Assembly: GCA_008330645.1 (NCBI GenBank)
Contig: VLTN01000066.1
Span: 62,001 to 126,000, forward strand
DNA from: Cafeteria roenbergensis
Taxonomy: Eukaryota; Sar; Bigyra; Bicosoecida; Cafeteriaceae
DNA length: 64,000 nucleotides
Reading direction: 5' to 3'
The position numbers and the translations under genes are program-made. Under the pieces are notes generated by a model that was given only the letters and a program-made list of their open reading frames with translations, did not search any database and had not been told where the DNA came from. How positions within the stretch are numbered: the stretch's first letter is position 1; each line of letters opens with the position of its first letter. Shown in pieces: positions 43,493-55,473 of the stretch.

Positions 43493-46400
43493 CTAGCCGG
43501 AACCATCGCCCTCGGAGATGAGGGCCATGCTCGGCAGAACGCCGCGGGGGGCGATGGACTTGCGACCGCGCCGCCAGCGGTCGGACTGCAGCACGCTGCG
43601 GCGGCGGCTCCTGCTGCCGCTGGCCTCTCCGGCGCCGGTGGGACCCGCGGTTGGGGACCTGGCACTCTCGTCCTCGTCCTCCTGCTCGTCTTCGGCCTGG
43701 CGACGCCGGCGGCGCGCGTTGAGCTCGTCAGCAAGCTTCTTGCTGATGGACATTGCAGACGGCACCGGCGCGTGAGCAGTCGCTTTGGAGCCAGCCGCAC
43801 CCCCCTTGGTTCCTGGCTTTTCTGTCGCTGCGGCGCCCGCCTTCGAAGCTCCTCCCTTTGCGGCGCCAGATGCCTTTGCGGCGTCCTCAAGCGCCTTTGT
43901 GGCCTTGGCCAGGGCGCGGCCAAAGTCACTCGAGAAGGTTGCCCACTGCGTGAAGAAGGCGATGCTGTCCTTGCCAGGGTCCTCCGCGAAGGCGGCCAGC
44001 ACCTCGTCGAACCGCTTCCTGGTCTTCGCGCCGGCCTCGACGAGCTGTTCGATGGTAGCTTGCTCCTTCTCGATGAAGGCGCCCATCACCTCGGCAAACC
44101 GGTCGCCGGCTGAAGTTGCATCGTCGTCGTCGTGGGCCGCCGCCACTGCAGCCTTGATGGCGTTGAACTTGGACTGCAGCTTTCGGAGCTCGTTGCTGAC
44201 CTCGTTGAGAGACGTGTCCTTGGCCAGAGCAACGCCCTCCATGCGCTGCGCTTGCATTGCCAACGATGGCGCGAAGAAGAGACAGCGGGGTCGGAGCAAC
44301 CATTCCCCGCATGTGCGCGCGCGCTCGGTTCGGGCGGGCAGGCGTCCAGCAAGCCGCCGCCTCCGACACACCACATGCCCTCCGCGATGCCAACCTCAGA
44401 ACTCACCTCTGGAACGCGGAAGATGCCCCATGCACGCATGCCAGCCTTGCTGTCGACGGCCACACGCGCCATGTACTCGAGCAGGTTGGACTTGCCGTCG
44501 CTGGTGCGCACGTCACGGAGTTTGCCGAGGCTGTCCAGCTTGAAGCCGTAGGCGCCGCCGCGCTTGGTGCCTGTGTTGAGGTAGTTGCCGATTGCTGCGG
44601 GGGCAGAGGCAACAGGACGGAGGACGGGTTCAATTGGGCGGCCGGCGTGGCCCTCCGCGGTGGGCGCCGCGGTCGCATCCGGAGCACGCTCGCAAGCGCG
44701 CCTCCAGAGGCTCGGCGCAACAGCAGGCCCCAGCTGCACCCAAACACTTGCGTGCAAAGGCGTCCCTGCTCACCCAGGGTAAACCGAAGCAGCGACTGCA
44801 GCTCCTGGCACCCATCGACAATGTCCATGGCAGCATCCACGGTGCTCAGCTGACGCTTAAGCTCGGACACCATCTCGCCGAACTTGAGCCGGAACGCCGC
44901 CGACTCGAGGCGCTGCTGGATGTTGGGCACGTCCTTGATGCCGAGGACGAACTGCTCCAGAGCGCCGAGTCGCTCGGTCTCGCCGTCGAAGCTGGTGACC
45001 ATCTCAATCTCCTCGGCAGTCGGCTGCAAGGACTCCAGCATGCGGACCTGGTCGAACGACAGGCTCTCAATGTCCATCAGCTGCGCACGACGCGGAGGGG
45101 GGGGGGGGCGGGGGGGAGTGGGGTTGACAACCCCGAGAGCGCGGGCATGGGGGGAGTGGGCGGGGGGTGGTGCGAGCATTGCGGGATGCGGGGGGGAAGG
45201 GGGGGGGGGAGCGAGGCAACGGGGACACGCGCACGGGCAAGGGCAGGCCCTGGCAGGCCGCACCTTGGTCACAATCTCGGATGTCGGCATGCGTAAGCGC
45301 GCAAGGGCGATGCCAGCGTTTTGCTGGCGCTTGGGGTCGAAGAGGAGGATGGGGCCCGTCTTCTTGGCCGCGGACGCTTCCTTGGCTCCTCCGCCGCTGC
45401 CGCTGGCTTTGGACTTGGAAGCGAACATGGCCTCAATCTCTTTGGTGTTCACGTTGATGCCCGTGTCCGGCAAGTCCTTCCACTTGGACTCGGCCGCCAA
45501 GCGGTCGGGCAGCTTGGACCAGAAGAAGCCGCGCATGGCCACGCCGGACTCGGGCTTGTTGTTGGGCTTCTTGGGGAGCACGGACGACGACGGGGCGCCG
45601 CCTCTGCCGCCGGGGCCACCAGGGCGAGCGCTTCCAGGGCGCGCGGCGCCAGGGCGCCCACCCGGGCGGGCGCCTCCAGGGCGAGCACCACCAGGACCGC
45701 GTGGGCGGGCCCCAGGCCCTGCCGGACCGCGTGGGCGGGCCCCAGGCCCTGCCGGACCGCGTGGGCGGGCCCCAGGCCCTGCCGGACCGCGTGGGCGGGC
45801 CCCAGGCCCTGCCGGACCGCGTGGGCGGGCCCCAGGCCCTGCCGGACCCCGTGGGCGAGGGCCTCCCGCTGTGACTGGTCCAGCGGGGCGTCCGGGTCCA
45901 GCGGGGCGTCCGGGTCCAGCGGGGCGTCCGGGTCCGGCGGGGCGTCCGGGTCCGGCGGGGCGTCCGGGTCCGGCGGGGCGTCCGGGTCCGGCGGGGCGTC
46001 CGGGTCCGGCGGGGCGTCCGGGTCCGGCGGGGCGTCCGGGTCCGGCGGGGCGTCCGGGTCCGGCGGGGCGTCCGGGTCCGGCGGGGCGTCCGGGTCCGGC
46101 GGGGCGTCCGGGTCCGGCGGGGCGTCCGGGCCGGGCGGGCGATGCGGGGTTGACTGGCCCCGCTTGGGCTTCGCCCGAGCCTGCATACGCTTCTGACTCA
46201 AGGCTGGTACCTGTGGACCCTGTTCCACTGGAGGGGACTGGCGCGGCGGCAACAGCCTCGCGCAGCTCACGCTCTGAGGCCTGCAAGACGGCCACCTGGT
46301 CTCGAGCGGCCGCAAGCTCAGAACGGAGCGCGTCCACCTCTGCTCGGGTGCCCGCTAGCTCACGCTCCATGCGCTCAACAGCCTCGGAGGACGCGGTTTC

Positions 46401-48870
46401 GGCAGCGGTGGCAAGCTCCTGCTTGAGGCGCTTGAGCTCTGCGTGAAGCGCGTCGGCCTCGGCCCTTGCCTCAGCAGCCGTTGCCGCAGCCGCGCGCAGG
46501 CGGTCCAGCTCGGCGCGGGAGGAAGCTGCTGCCGCGGCCTTGGTCGCTGCGGCGACGGCGCTGAGAAGCTTGGGCGGGGCCTTCTGCTTGGCCACCCAGA
46601 GGCCGTCTTTCACAGCGGGGGCGGCCAGCTTCGGCCCCCCGCCCACCGCCTTGCTCACGGCGTCCTTCCCCGCTGCCTCTGTCAGGGCCTCAGCGAGGGC
46701 GGCGTGCTCGGCCTGCAGCCCAAGCAGCACGCCCAAGTCATCGTATCCCAGGCGCTCGTCCGCCTCGGCGCCCATCACCGCGGAGTGCAAGCCGTCGAGA
46801 GCGCGCCCCCACGCCGCTCGGCCGGCAGACGTGTCGCCGGCCGGGAGCACAAGGAGGTGGTGGAGGGCGGAGAGGAGCTCCGGGCCGCGCCCCTGCGCGC
46901 CCGCTCTCGAGAGCAGTGCAGAGAACACGGCGAAGGGGTCCGTCACGTTGAAGCCCGCCGACGCGGCCGCGGCCGTGGCGTCCTCGTCCATCTGCGCGAA
47001 GAAGGACTGCGTGTAGGCCGCCACCTCAGCCAGCGCGGCGCTGCCGTCCGGCCCCAGGAAGAAGAGGAGCTCGAGCTGCGCGGGCGTCGCGCTGCCGTCG
47101 CGGGACGCTGCATCGGCTGCTGCCGCGTCGCTGGCGAGCGTGCGCATCGCGCCGAACACCTCGGCCGTGCCAGCGTGAAGGAGGGTCACGCGGGTTTCGC
47201 ACCGCTCCTCGAGAACGGAGCTACCGCCCGCCAGCTCGGTGAGCAGGGCCACCGCCGCCACCTTGAGGCTCCAGTCGATGAGCGGCGGCGGCGCGGGGGA
47301 GCTTGCGGGGGGCGCCGGGGGGGTGGCGGCCGCAGGCGCAGCGCCGGCTGCCGATGCCGCGCCTCCGGCGGCCGCGGCGGCTGCGGCACCAGCGGCGGAG
47401 CCCGAATCGACCCCGAGGGCGGAACTCGCAGCGGGAGTCAAGGGCGGCGGCGAGGCCTTGGCTGCAGCAGCGAACCGCTCCGGGTCGACGTCGCTGGTCA
47501 GTCGCACGGCGAGGCGGTCGCGGATCCCGGCAGTGATGTCAGAGAGAATGCCCGTGTAAGGCAGCGCGTCGCCCGCTGCGTCAAATGTGGCCGCCAGGCT
47601 GTCGAGCACGAGGCTGCGCAGAGGTCCGCAGGTTCGGAGAGCGGGGAGCACAGAAAAAGAATGAAAATTAGAATAAGAAGTCACAAAAACAAGTCTTTGG
47701 AACGCGCGACCCGGCGCAGGTTGGGTGAGGCTCGGCCATTGCCGCGGACAGGCTAGCAAAGGCGGGCGTGAAACGCGCCGCAACGGAGAACAGTGGGCGC
47801 ACGTGAATCGCGAGGGTCCGCCCGCCTGGCTGAGAGCGCAGCGACCAGCCCGCCAGAGGACGAAAAGCAAACTCACGCGTGCGACTGAGACGTGGCCGAC
47901 GCCACGTCGTTGAGCACTTGCAGGGCGCGCCGGCGCAGCTCTGGGGTTCTCGAGGCAAGCGTTCCAGCGACGGCGTTGATCAATGCGTCGTGGCGCCGCA
48001 CAGCCTTGGCCAAGGACCGGCTGTTGGTGTTGTGGAACGCGGCCGCGACGGCATCCAAGGCCGCGATGGTTGTCCGCGTCCTGCGCTTCGAGGTGGAGAA
48101 CACAAGGCCGCTCGCAAGGTTCCGGAGGCCGCCGGCCTTCACAAACTCCCTGACCCACGCGACGGAGGCGGACCCGATCTTCGCCGCGAGCGTAGCCGCG
48201 AGCTCCTCGGTGAGCGCTGCCCCCTCGATTGCCTTTGCAAGCGTCGACGGGCGAACATCTGAAACGGTCGCAGCCTGCGGGCGAGAGGCGACGCGGGGGA
48301 GCGGTTTTCGAGCCGGTGGGCCACGACCACGGACCAGCTAGCCGCAGCGCAGGCTGTAGCCTCGGGGCCCTTGGTCAGTGCATGGGGCCACGTGCGCGTG
48401 GTGCTGGGCCTGCGAGGGCCCTGGGGCGCGCCCAGGAGCCAGCTCCGGACTGGGGCGCTCCAGATAGCGCTGGCGTCGGCGGCGCCGAACCGGCAGCCGC
48501 ACTCAGCCTGCCCCGGGCTCGGGCACGGTGCCCATGCTTCGAGCCGCATACTGCACGCAGCTCGCTGCACCTTCGCTGCGGAGGTGCGCCAGTGCCGCAG
48601 CGGGCCGCTCACCTCGCGCGCGTGGTAGCTGACGATGAACGCCCATTTTTCCTCCAGCGAGTAGGATGCCTCCATCGAGGCGCGCGTTCCAGCGGGCATG
48701 TTGGCCGCATCAAGGACCGACCTGAAGCGTGCGTTGACCTCGGAGGCCTCGACCTCGACGCTCTTCTTCCCGGTCGACGCAGCGGAGGCGAACAGCGGGC
48801 CCGAGGTCTCGGCTTCGGCGTCCTGCTCCGCCTCTGGCTTTCCGCCTTGGCGCCGCAGCATGCGGAACAT
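43493..48870 (-). CDS. Formin (GBD/FH3-FH1-FH2), 6 exons
   Basis: Exons (minus) 48613-48870, 47877-48274, 45264-47613, 44774-45080, 44407-44594 and 43493-44245 join in phase to 1417 residues. Five introns: four GTGAG donors and one GTGCGG. The N-terminal [14 protein letters not shown] opens an FH3-like armadillo region (exons 1-3). A coiled coil follows, then an FH1-like region made of repeats (GRPAGP)n and ([10 protein letters not shown])n, then FH2 from [13 protein letters not shown] to about residue 1330, with [40 protein letters not shown] and the hallmark [20 protein letters not shown]. The tail has a basic [19 protein letters not shown] that could act as an autoregulatory DAD. Formins nucleate and elongate straight actin filaments and respond to Rho GTPases. 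FH1 lacks long proline runs, which is odd. Confidence 0.92.
45693..45858. repeat. 30-bp minisatellite in formin FH1 region
   Basis: Five to six tandem copies of a 30-bp unit (plus strand begins gccggaccgcgtgggcgggc) are almost identical, with the last copy changed. It encodes the decapeptide [10 protein letters not shown] in the minus-strand formin. Confidence 0.9.
45879..46130. repeat. 18-bp minisatellite in formin FH1 region
   Basis: About fourteen tandem copies of an 18-bp unit (plus strand ggtccggcggggcgtccg). The first three carry ccagcg in place of ccggcg. It encodes the hexapeptide GRPAGP in the minus-strand formin. Such near-perfect arrays are prone to copy-number change and to assembly error. 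Confidence 0.92.
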
Positions 48871-49213
48871 GGCGCCACCTGCGCGGGTGCTGGAGCCCTG
48901 CGCTTGCTGTGGGCCAGCAGTCACCCAGCAGCACCGAGCCCAAGCGCGGCAAGTGGGGTGGTCGCGCTGGCGTCAGCAGGCTTGTGCCCCGAGCCCCTCT
49001 GCCGACTCCGATGCAAATTGCCCGATTGGCATTCTGACGCGCTGGGCGGCGCGGGGGTGTCTGTGCCCGCGTGTTGTGTGGTCGTCGTGCACGCTGAGGC
49101 CTGTTGAGCTGGGTGTGACCAATCCTGCACGGCTTGTTCGCTGCATTGCCTCGATGGCAACCCCTGGCGCCAAGCGACAGCCTTGGTGCCCGCGTGCGCA
49201 GCCGGCGCGCCCA
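48871..49213. other. Intergenic, no gene seen
   Basis: This separates the formin start from the stop of the upstream ankyrin gene, both minus. It should hold the formin promoter. No motif stands out. Confidence 0.4.
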
Positions 49214-50040
49214 TCACGACGAGGCGGCCTCCAGCAGCGCCTCGGCAACTTGGTTGTTGCCGCACACAATCGCAAGGTCTGCCGGGGCCAGGCGAGCGAC
49301 GTTGAGGGTCGTGAGCAGCTCCGGCCGCAGCCGCGCCAGCAGCTGTGCACAGGGCACGACGCTGCCGGCCTTGCCCGCACCAGAGGCGGAGGCATAGTGA
49401 AGGGCGGTGTTTCCCTCGGCATCGGCCAGCGTCAGCGAGACGGCAGCCTCCTCCGACAGCGCAATCGGCGCGGCGGCTTCGCCGGATTCCGGACTGGCCT
49501 CCACGCCGTCCTCCAGCGAGAGCAGCGCCCGCACGACGGCGATCTTGCCCGACGACACAGCGAGGGAGATCGGCGGCGATCCGGTCTGCGGCATGCACCC
49601 CCAGCACCTCGGGCCGCAAGCGGTTGGGAAAGCTGCTGTTCTGCAACCCTGCACGGCGCACTCTCGGCGTTCCCCGGGCTCACCTTGTCGCAGACGGTCA
49701 CGGCTGCGGGGACAAGCTTGACGATTTGCCTGGCGGCTTTCGCGTTCCCCGTCATCGCAGCGTAGTGGAGCGCCGTGAACCCTGCATTGTCTGCCAGAAG
49801 GAAATCGCTGCCGATGGACCGCAAGAGCTCGATGCACTCGGCCGCGCTGTCCGCGCCCGGATTGCGCACCAAAGCCATCAAGGCAGTCATGCCTGTTCCA
49901 TCTGTGACATCTGGGGACGGCGAGGCTCCCGCCGCGCCAGCAAGCTGCTCGGCCGAGCCGAGCATTGCCGCGCGAATCAAGACCGGGACATCCACCGACG
50001 GCACCCGCGAAGGCGGCTGGCTGCCAAACATGCCGAACAT
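49214..50040 (-). CDS. Ankyrin-repeat protein, 2 exons
   Basis: Exons 49684-50040 and 49214-49585 (98-nt intron, GTGAGC to GCCGCAG, phase 0) give 242 residues starting MFGMFGSQPPSRVPSVDVPV. Ankyrin units are DVPVLIRAAMLGSAEQLAGA, DGTGMTALMALVRNPGADSA, DNAGFTALHYAAMTGNAKAA, PPISLAVSSGKIAVVRALL, DAEGNTALHYASASGAG and LAPADLAIVCGNNQVAEALL. The splice falls inside a repeat and restores its helix. The partner and role are unknown. It is divergent from NAT9 with 170 bp between starts. It is unrelated in detail to the gankyrin-like gene at 23.6 kb beyond the shared repeat. Confidence 0.75.
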
Positions 50041-50210
50041 AGCTGCGCAGCTGGACCCCTCCCAGGGAGGCGCGAGCGGGGTGTTAACTGGGCCGCGCTG
50101 GCGAGCACCAGCAGGCGATACGGTGTGGTTGCGGCAGAGGCCTCGGGTTGCCCTGCCGGCCAGCGACGCTGCTGCGATCGAGAGTGTGTGCACACCGGAG
50201 AGCGGCAGGC
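50041..50210. promoter_or_regulatory. Compact divergent promoter, ankyrin gene / NAT9
   Basis: Two start codons face apart over 170 bp, so regulation must be shared or overlapping. No recognised element. Confidence 0.45.
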
Positions 50211-51329
50211 ATGCGGGACAATTGGAACTGCCAGGTCGTGAGCTCACTTCGACTGGCGCGCGCTTCGGTCGGCCCGCGTGTTCTGCAGTCGGACGACGCG
50301 CGCCCGAGAGGTGCTCCACCACTTTCCGCTCGCAGACTGGCGGCTCGGGAGTGCTTCTCAGGCCCTACATGCGGTCGCTCGTCGAGAAGTACCACTCGTG
50401 GATGGAAGACGAGTGGCTGCGAGGTGAGCGGCAAGCTGAGCATGCCTCAGGCTGCCTGGGGGAGCGGGTATCGCAGGCCGAGCCAGCGCGTCCCGTCCGG
50501 GCGCTTCCCTGCGCAACGCAGAGTGCACGGCGTCGGAGCAGTTGACAATGGACGAGGAGCTGGCCATGCAGGCCGAGTGGCGGGACGACGCGCAGAGTGA
50601 GCCGGGGACAGCGCAGCGCGGTCGGTGCCGCGCATCACGGCGGGAGGCTGGTGCGGAGTGAACGCGAGCCACGGCCCACTCCTGCTTCGCCCTGCCCGCG
50701 CAGAGGCCACGTTCATTGTGTTTGACAGGGCCTCGGCCGACCCCCGCACCCTTCCCGGGGCCGCGGCGGCCGAGAAGCCTGCGGCGGGAGACGTGGCTTG
50801 GTCTGAGGGCATGGTCGGCGACGTCAACCTGTTCCTGCTTGACGACGACGAGGGGGCCACGGAGGGGAGCGACGCCTTTCCGGAGTGCCGCACGGCTGAG
50901 GTCATGGTGATGACGGCAGAGCCGGGGCTGCGGCGCTCCGGGGTCGCCACGGAGGCTGTCGCGCTGATGCTGCGCTTCGGGGCCGAGCGGCTGGGGGTGC
51001 GCCGGTTCGTGGCCAAGATCTCGCAGAGCAACACCGCGTCGCTCAGGCTCTTCACGGAGCGCCTCGGCTTCGAGGTCTATCGCGAGGTGGAGGCCTTTGA
51101 GGAAACACACCTCAGGCTGCAGGTGACCGACGTCGCGAGGCCGCTCTCGAGGGCAGTGGAGGCGGCGGCGGAGGGCGGCGCTGGACCCGGCGCCGGCCCC
51201 AGCGGCGGCGCGGCCGAAGCTCCGTGCAAGCCCGCTGAGGCAGAGCCGTCCGCTTGGGAGGGGCGCGTGATGGCCCGGACTGGAGGCTGGGAAGTGGCTC
51301 CCTTCGAGAACCCCGAACCCTTTGAGTGA
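50211..51329 (+). CDS. NAT9: NAT9-like GNAT N-acetyltransferase, 4 exons
   Basis: Exons 50211-50237, 50336-50423, 50522-50596 and 50704-51329 join in phase to 271 residues; introns of 98, 98 and 107 nt, all GTGAG to GCAG. Matches to NAT9 in order: GVLLRPYMRSLVEKYHSWM, ECTASEQLTMDEELAMQAEW, KATFIVFDRA, MVGDVNLFLLDDD, the GNAT motif A region AEPGLRRSGVATEAVALML (acetyl-CoA phosphate loop RRSGVA), and FVAKISQSNTASLRLFTERL with GFEVYREVEAFEETHL. NAT9 relatives are linked to tubulin or microtubule stability in animals; substrate is not settled. The first exon is only 27 nt (MRDNWNCQV) and fits the family N-terminus MR.N.N. The C-terminal 70 residues are a Gly/Pro/Ala extension. Confidence 0.9.
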
Positions 51330-51597
51330 TCGCCGGCGGCGGCCAGGCTGACCCCGGACGTCGTGGGCTCCTGCGTGTGGTTGTCTGTGCGCGCGGGGAG
51401 CTCACGCGGCGCGCGGTGCGTGCTTGCATGGGCGCGGTGTAATATCCCAAGTGTTTCGAATCCACTCGGCCCGGCCAACGCTGGCAGGGGCCTCGCCCAC
51501 ACGGGAGCGCGCAGGCGGGCCCGGTATTCTTCAGCGCCTGGGGGTGGGGTGGGGTGTGGTGCGATGGCCGGCGGCGGCGGCGGCGGCGGCGGCTACG

Positions 51598-54500
51598 CTA
51601 GCCTTCCTCAGCGGGCGGCTGGTCCTTGGCCACGTCCTCCCAGCCCGACCGCAGCGACGTGAGCTCCACGCGCCAGCGGTGCTCCGCCTCCTCCGCAGCG
51701 GCCATTTGGTCCCTCAGCGCGGCGATGAGCCTGTCCTTGCGCGCGACCACTCTCCGCGCCTCCTCGGCCGCCTGCTCGGCGGCGAGCCTAGCGGACTCCC
51801 GCGCCGCCTCCAGCTCCGCCCGGGCGGCCTTGGCGTCGGCTCGCGCCGCGGCCGCCCGCTCCTCGGCGCCCCTCATCGCCGCAGCGGCGTCCTCCCGGGC
51901 CTCCCGCGCCTGCCTCGCGGCGTCCTGCTGCAGTTTCGTCTGCGCCTCGCTGGCTGCGGACTCCGCTGCCCGCGCTGCCGCCCTTGCCTCTCGCGCGTCG
52001 TCCCCCGCGGCGCGAAGCCGCTCCCGCAGGTCCGCCTGCACCCCATCGGCCGCTGCCGACGCGGCGCGACTCGCCTCCTCGGCAGCCTCCGCGCGCTTCT
52101 CCGCCCGCTCCGCCCGCGACCGCCACTCTGCAGCCTCGTCGCGCAGCGACTCCGCCTCCCGCTCCCACTTGGCGCGAGCCTCCCTTACAGCCTCGGCCGC
52201 CTGCTCGCGGGCGCGGGACCCCTCCGCCTCGGCCTCGGCCGACATCCTCGTCATGGCGGCTGCCAGCTCGGCGTCGCGCTCGCGCACCAGCTCGGCCCGC
52301 ACTCCGGCCGCCATGCGCTGACGCTCCTGCTGCAGCCGCGCCTCCATGTCCGCCCGGATGCGGGCCACCTCGTCCTGGACCCGCCGCCGTGCCTCCGCCG
52401 CCGCTGCGTCCCCCTTGGCCGCTGCTGTCGCCTCCGCCGCGCCCGCCGCCCGCTGCGCGTCCGCCACTCGGGCCGCTGCCTCGCTGCGCGCCGCTGCCAG
52501 CTCTGCCGCGTGCCGCTCGGCGTCTTCCCGCCTGGCTCGAGCGAGCCTCGCCGTCTCCTCCTCGTGCTCCGCGCGAAGGCGCCGTCTCGCCTCGGCGATC
52601 TCGCGCTCCGCTGTCGCCTCGGCCGAACGCACCCGCTCTCGCCAAACGGCCGCCTCCGCCTCTTTGGCGCGAGCCGCGGCCTCCTCGGCCTGCCTGGCTG
52701 CCGTCTCGGTGCGGAGCACGCCGCCAAGGCTTCCATCCTCGGCCTGGCGAAGCACGCGCGCCTCGTGTTCGGCCATTTGCTTCGCCGCCTCCTCCCGCAC
52801 TCTGGAGAGGTCTGACCTGCGGCGTCAAGCAAACTCGCGGGGCACGGCGCGGGGGGGGGGAGGCGCCGGGGACTTGCGAAGGGGCCAGGCGCTGCAAGAC
52901 CAGGCGCGCCGCCGCGGCGGCGGGCGGCTAGCTTGCTTGGGCGCGCGCGTTGCAGTTGCGGTTTCTCGTTGCGGCTGCGGCTGCGGTTTTGTCTGCAGCC
53001 AGCAGTGGGCCAGCAACGCACCTGTGCTTGTCCATAAGGCGGCGCACTTCGGGCTCCAGGCCGCGAATGGTGGCCTCCCGGACAGCGGCCTCCCGCTCCT
53101 TGATCGCCTTGTCCCTCCTGGCGCGCTCGCCGCTCGCCCACGCCTCCTTGGCCGCGCGAAGGGCGCGCTCCTGCCCCTCGGCTAGCTCGCGAACGCGCCG
53201 CTCCACGGCACTCGAAGCGGCCTCTGCACGGCGGGTCATCTCTGCGGCACCGGCAACACGCGCGCGGGGGACGGGTGAGGGGAACAGGGGTGTGAAGGGG
53301 GGGTGGCTGTCGACCAAATTGAACGCGCTTCCCGCCAGCGGGTGAGGGCCTTGCGGGCTGCTCAAGCAAGCCAGTTGAGGCGGCTCCGGAATCCAGCCAA
53401 CTTCCGCGGCTTGCGCCGGGCATCCCGGCAGCTAGCTGTCCGCTCACCGTCCGCCCGGGTCGAGAGTGCTTGCTTGTCCGCAAGAAGCTCGTCGATGAAG
53501 GCCAGATGTCGCTCGGCCGCGCTGTCAAACTCGGCCTTTTGCTTCCGCAGCGCCTCCTGCTGCTCTTGCTGCATTGCGCTGCGAAACGGCGCCGGAAAAT
53601 CGCACGGCGGGACGGAGGATCGAATACACAGAGCGGGGGGGGAGGGGGTGATGCGCAGTCAGCGCAGCAGCCAAATGCGCGCGGGCGGGGACCAAGACCC
53701 CACCCGACACTCGCAATCAAAGACCCTGTTCGCACCCGCCGCCCCCCCCCCCCCGAGTTCCACCGGCAGCGGCCCCGGCAGCGGCCCCGGCAGCGGCCCC
53801 CGCAGCTGCACTCACCTCGCCTGCGCCTGCATGGCCCGCTTGGCCTCCGCCAGCTGCGACCGCGCAACGGCTAGCTGCTTGCCCTTGTCGCGCGCCTCCC
53901 GCGTCAGCGTCTCCAGCTTGCTCTTGACTCCGCGGAGCAGGCTCGCGGGGTCCGCCGCGCCCAACGCCGGCGCTGCCTTGCTCGAGCCGCGGCCACTCCG
54001 GCTGACCGAGCCAGGGGTGCCCCCCACCGACGAGCCGGGAGGGGCCTCTCCGCGGCGCGAGGGGGGGCCGGCCTGGCTCCGATGCCGCTCTGCGTCTCCG
54101 CTTGCAAAGTGAGGCCAGCTGTCGCCGCTGCTTGGCGGGGATGCCGCTGGCCCCGCCCCGCCTCGCGACCGGCGCCTGGCCGCCAGCCGCGCGAGCTCCG
54201 CCTCCTCCGCAGCCGCGGCCTCGTCGTCGTCGATGGTCCAATGACTGCCCTGAGATTGGGCCGACCCACGATCAGGTGCGGGGCGCCTGTTCCCCGGCGG
54301 AGTCGTTGCGGCCCCCGCGTCCGCCTCGCTCGCGCCAGCGCCCACCGCCCTCTCGACTGCGGCTGCTGCGGGCTGCGCGCCGCCGCGCCACGCGCCCCCA
54401 GCGTGCGCCGCTCGCGCCTCAGGGACCGGAGCCGGGGCGGGTTCCGGGGCAGTGGCGTGGGGGGGACTCGGCGCGACTCTCTGGCTGCCTTCGCCCGTCC

Positions 54501-55325
54501 CCTGGCGCTCCACAGCGGCTTGGTGCGGCGGGCTCTGAGCCGCCCGTGGGCGGGGCTCCGAGCGCTGCGGCGAGCCTCGCGAACGCGCCGGAGAAGGGGA
54601 GGGCGGGGGCGCGCCACCGCTCGACTCTGCTGGGCGGGGCTGCTCCGCCGCGGACGACGCCTCCGCATCCGCCACGGCCTGCAAAAGGGCGTCGGCCTCG
54701 GCGCTGCAGCGGCGCGGCGGCGCCTCGACGGAGCGTGACCCGCCCTCCGTGTGCGGCGCTGGGGAGGTCCCGGAGGCAGGGGCTGGGGCGGCGTCTGCCG
54801 ATTGCGCTTGGCGTGCTGGGGAGAGCCTGTCGGCCGCCTTGGCGCTGCCCGGTGCTCGAGGGCCGGCTGCAAAGCCTGCGTCGCCCTCGTCGCCTGCTGC
54901 GCCCCGCGAGCTTTGGCCGCCCTTCCGCCTGCGGGATGGCGTGACCGGCGACCTGGGGCGGCTTAGGCGAGCAGGGGAGCCCCGCGCCGCCCCAGCCTCG
55001 CGCACAGCAGTCGCAATTGCCTTGTCGGGCGTGCCCTGGGCGCCTCCGCGAGGCGATCTGGCTGGCAGGGAGGGAGCGCGCACAGGCGCCGCTCCAGGCA
55101 CAGCCGCAGCAGAAGGAAGCCCCAGCGGCGCCTGCAGGAGCTGCTGCATCTCGGCGCGCCTGGCAGCCTGCGAGCCGAGCGAATGCACGGGCAACGGCGA
55201 GCGCATCACACGCACACACTCACAAAAGCACTGCATCGGAGCCGAAGGGGCTCCCGCGGAGGCGCGTGCGCGGTCGGCCGCCTCACCAGGTACTGCCGGC
55301 GCATCCGCACAGACGCGGAGTCCAT
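51598..55325 (-). CDS. CEP131: CEP131/AZI1-like centriolar satellite and ciliary protein, 5 exons
   Basis: Exons (minus) 55287-55325, 53816-55167, 53448-53578, 53022-53241 and 51598-52816 join in phase to 986 residues, near the 1083 of human CEP131. The first exon (MDSASVRMRRQYL) is 39 nt. The N-terminal 450 residues are Pro/Ser/Arg-rich and disordered. Conserved blocks are ERHLAFIDELLADKQALSTR, the signature ATIRGLEPEVRRLMDKHRSD, and REEAAKQMAEHEARVLRQAE, followed by about 350 residues of continuous Ala/Glu/Arg coiled coil to RWRVELTSLRSGWEDVAKDQ. CEP131 sits at centriolar satellites and the transition zone and is needed for ciliogenesis. Donors are GTGAG except one GTGCG. Assignment rests on the two signature blocks and gene layout. 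Confidence 0.87.
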
Positions 55326-55473
55326 CCTCGCGCAGCTCGCCGCGAGAGGACGCGTGGTCGCGAGGCCGCGGTCGAGCCGGGCCGGCAGAGCCGGCGGCCG
55401 CCGCAAGCGCAAACGGGCGGGTGCAGCGCGGAGCCGCCTGGCCCACACTGGGGTCCCTCGGGTGGCGCGACCC
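55326..55473. promoter_or_regulatory. 148-bp divergent promoter between two ciliary genes
   Basis: This separates the start codons of CEP131-like (minus) and RIB43A-like (plus). I searched by eye for an RFX X-box (GTNRCC..RGYAAC) and found none. The sequence is GC-rich with no TATA. Confidence 0.5.

Noticed and set aside
45690-46135. Regular repeats that could be taken for a CRISPR array
   Set aside because: Units are directly adjacent without spacers, lie in frame inside a formin exon and encode a repeated peptide.
51458-51490. T-loop-like string gtttcgaatcc suggesting a tRNA
   Set aside because: The T-arm has a mismatch at its first pair, and no matching acceptor stem or D-arm exists upstream.
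51424-52815. 463-codon plus-strand open frame opposite CEP131
   Set aside because: It is a mirror of the Ala/Glu/Arg coiled coil read from the other strand, with Leu/Arg/Pro-rich text and no motif.
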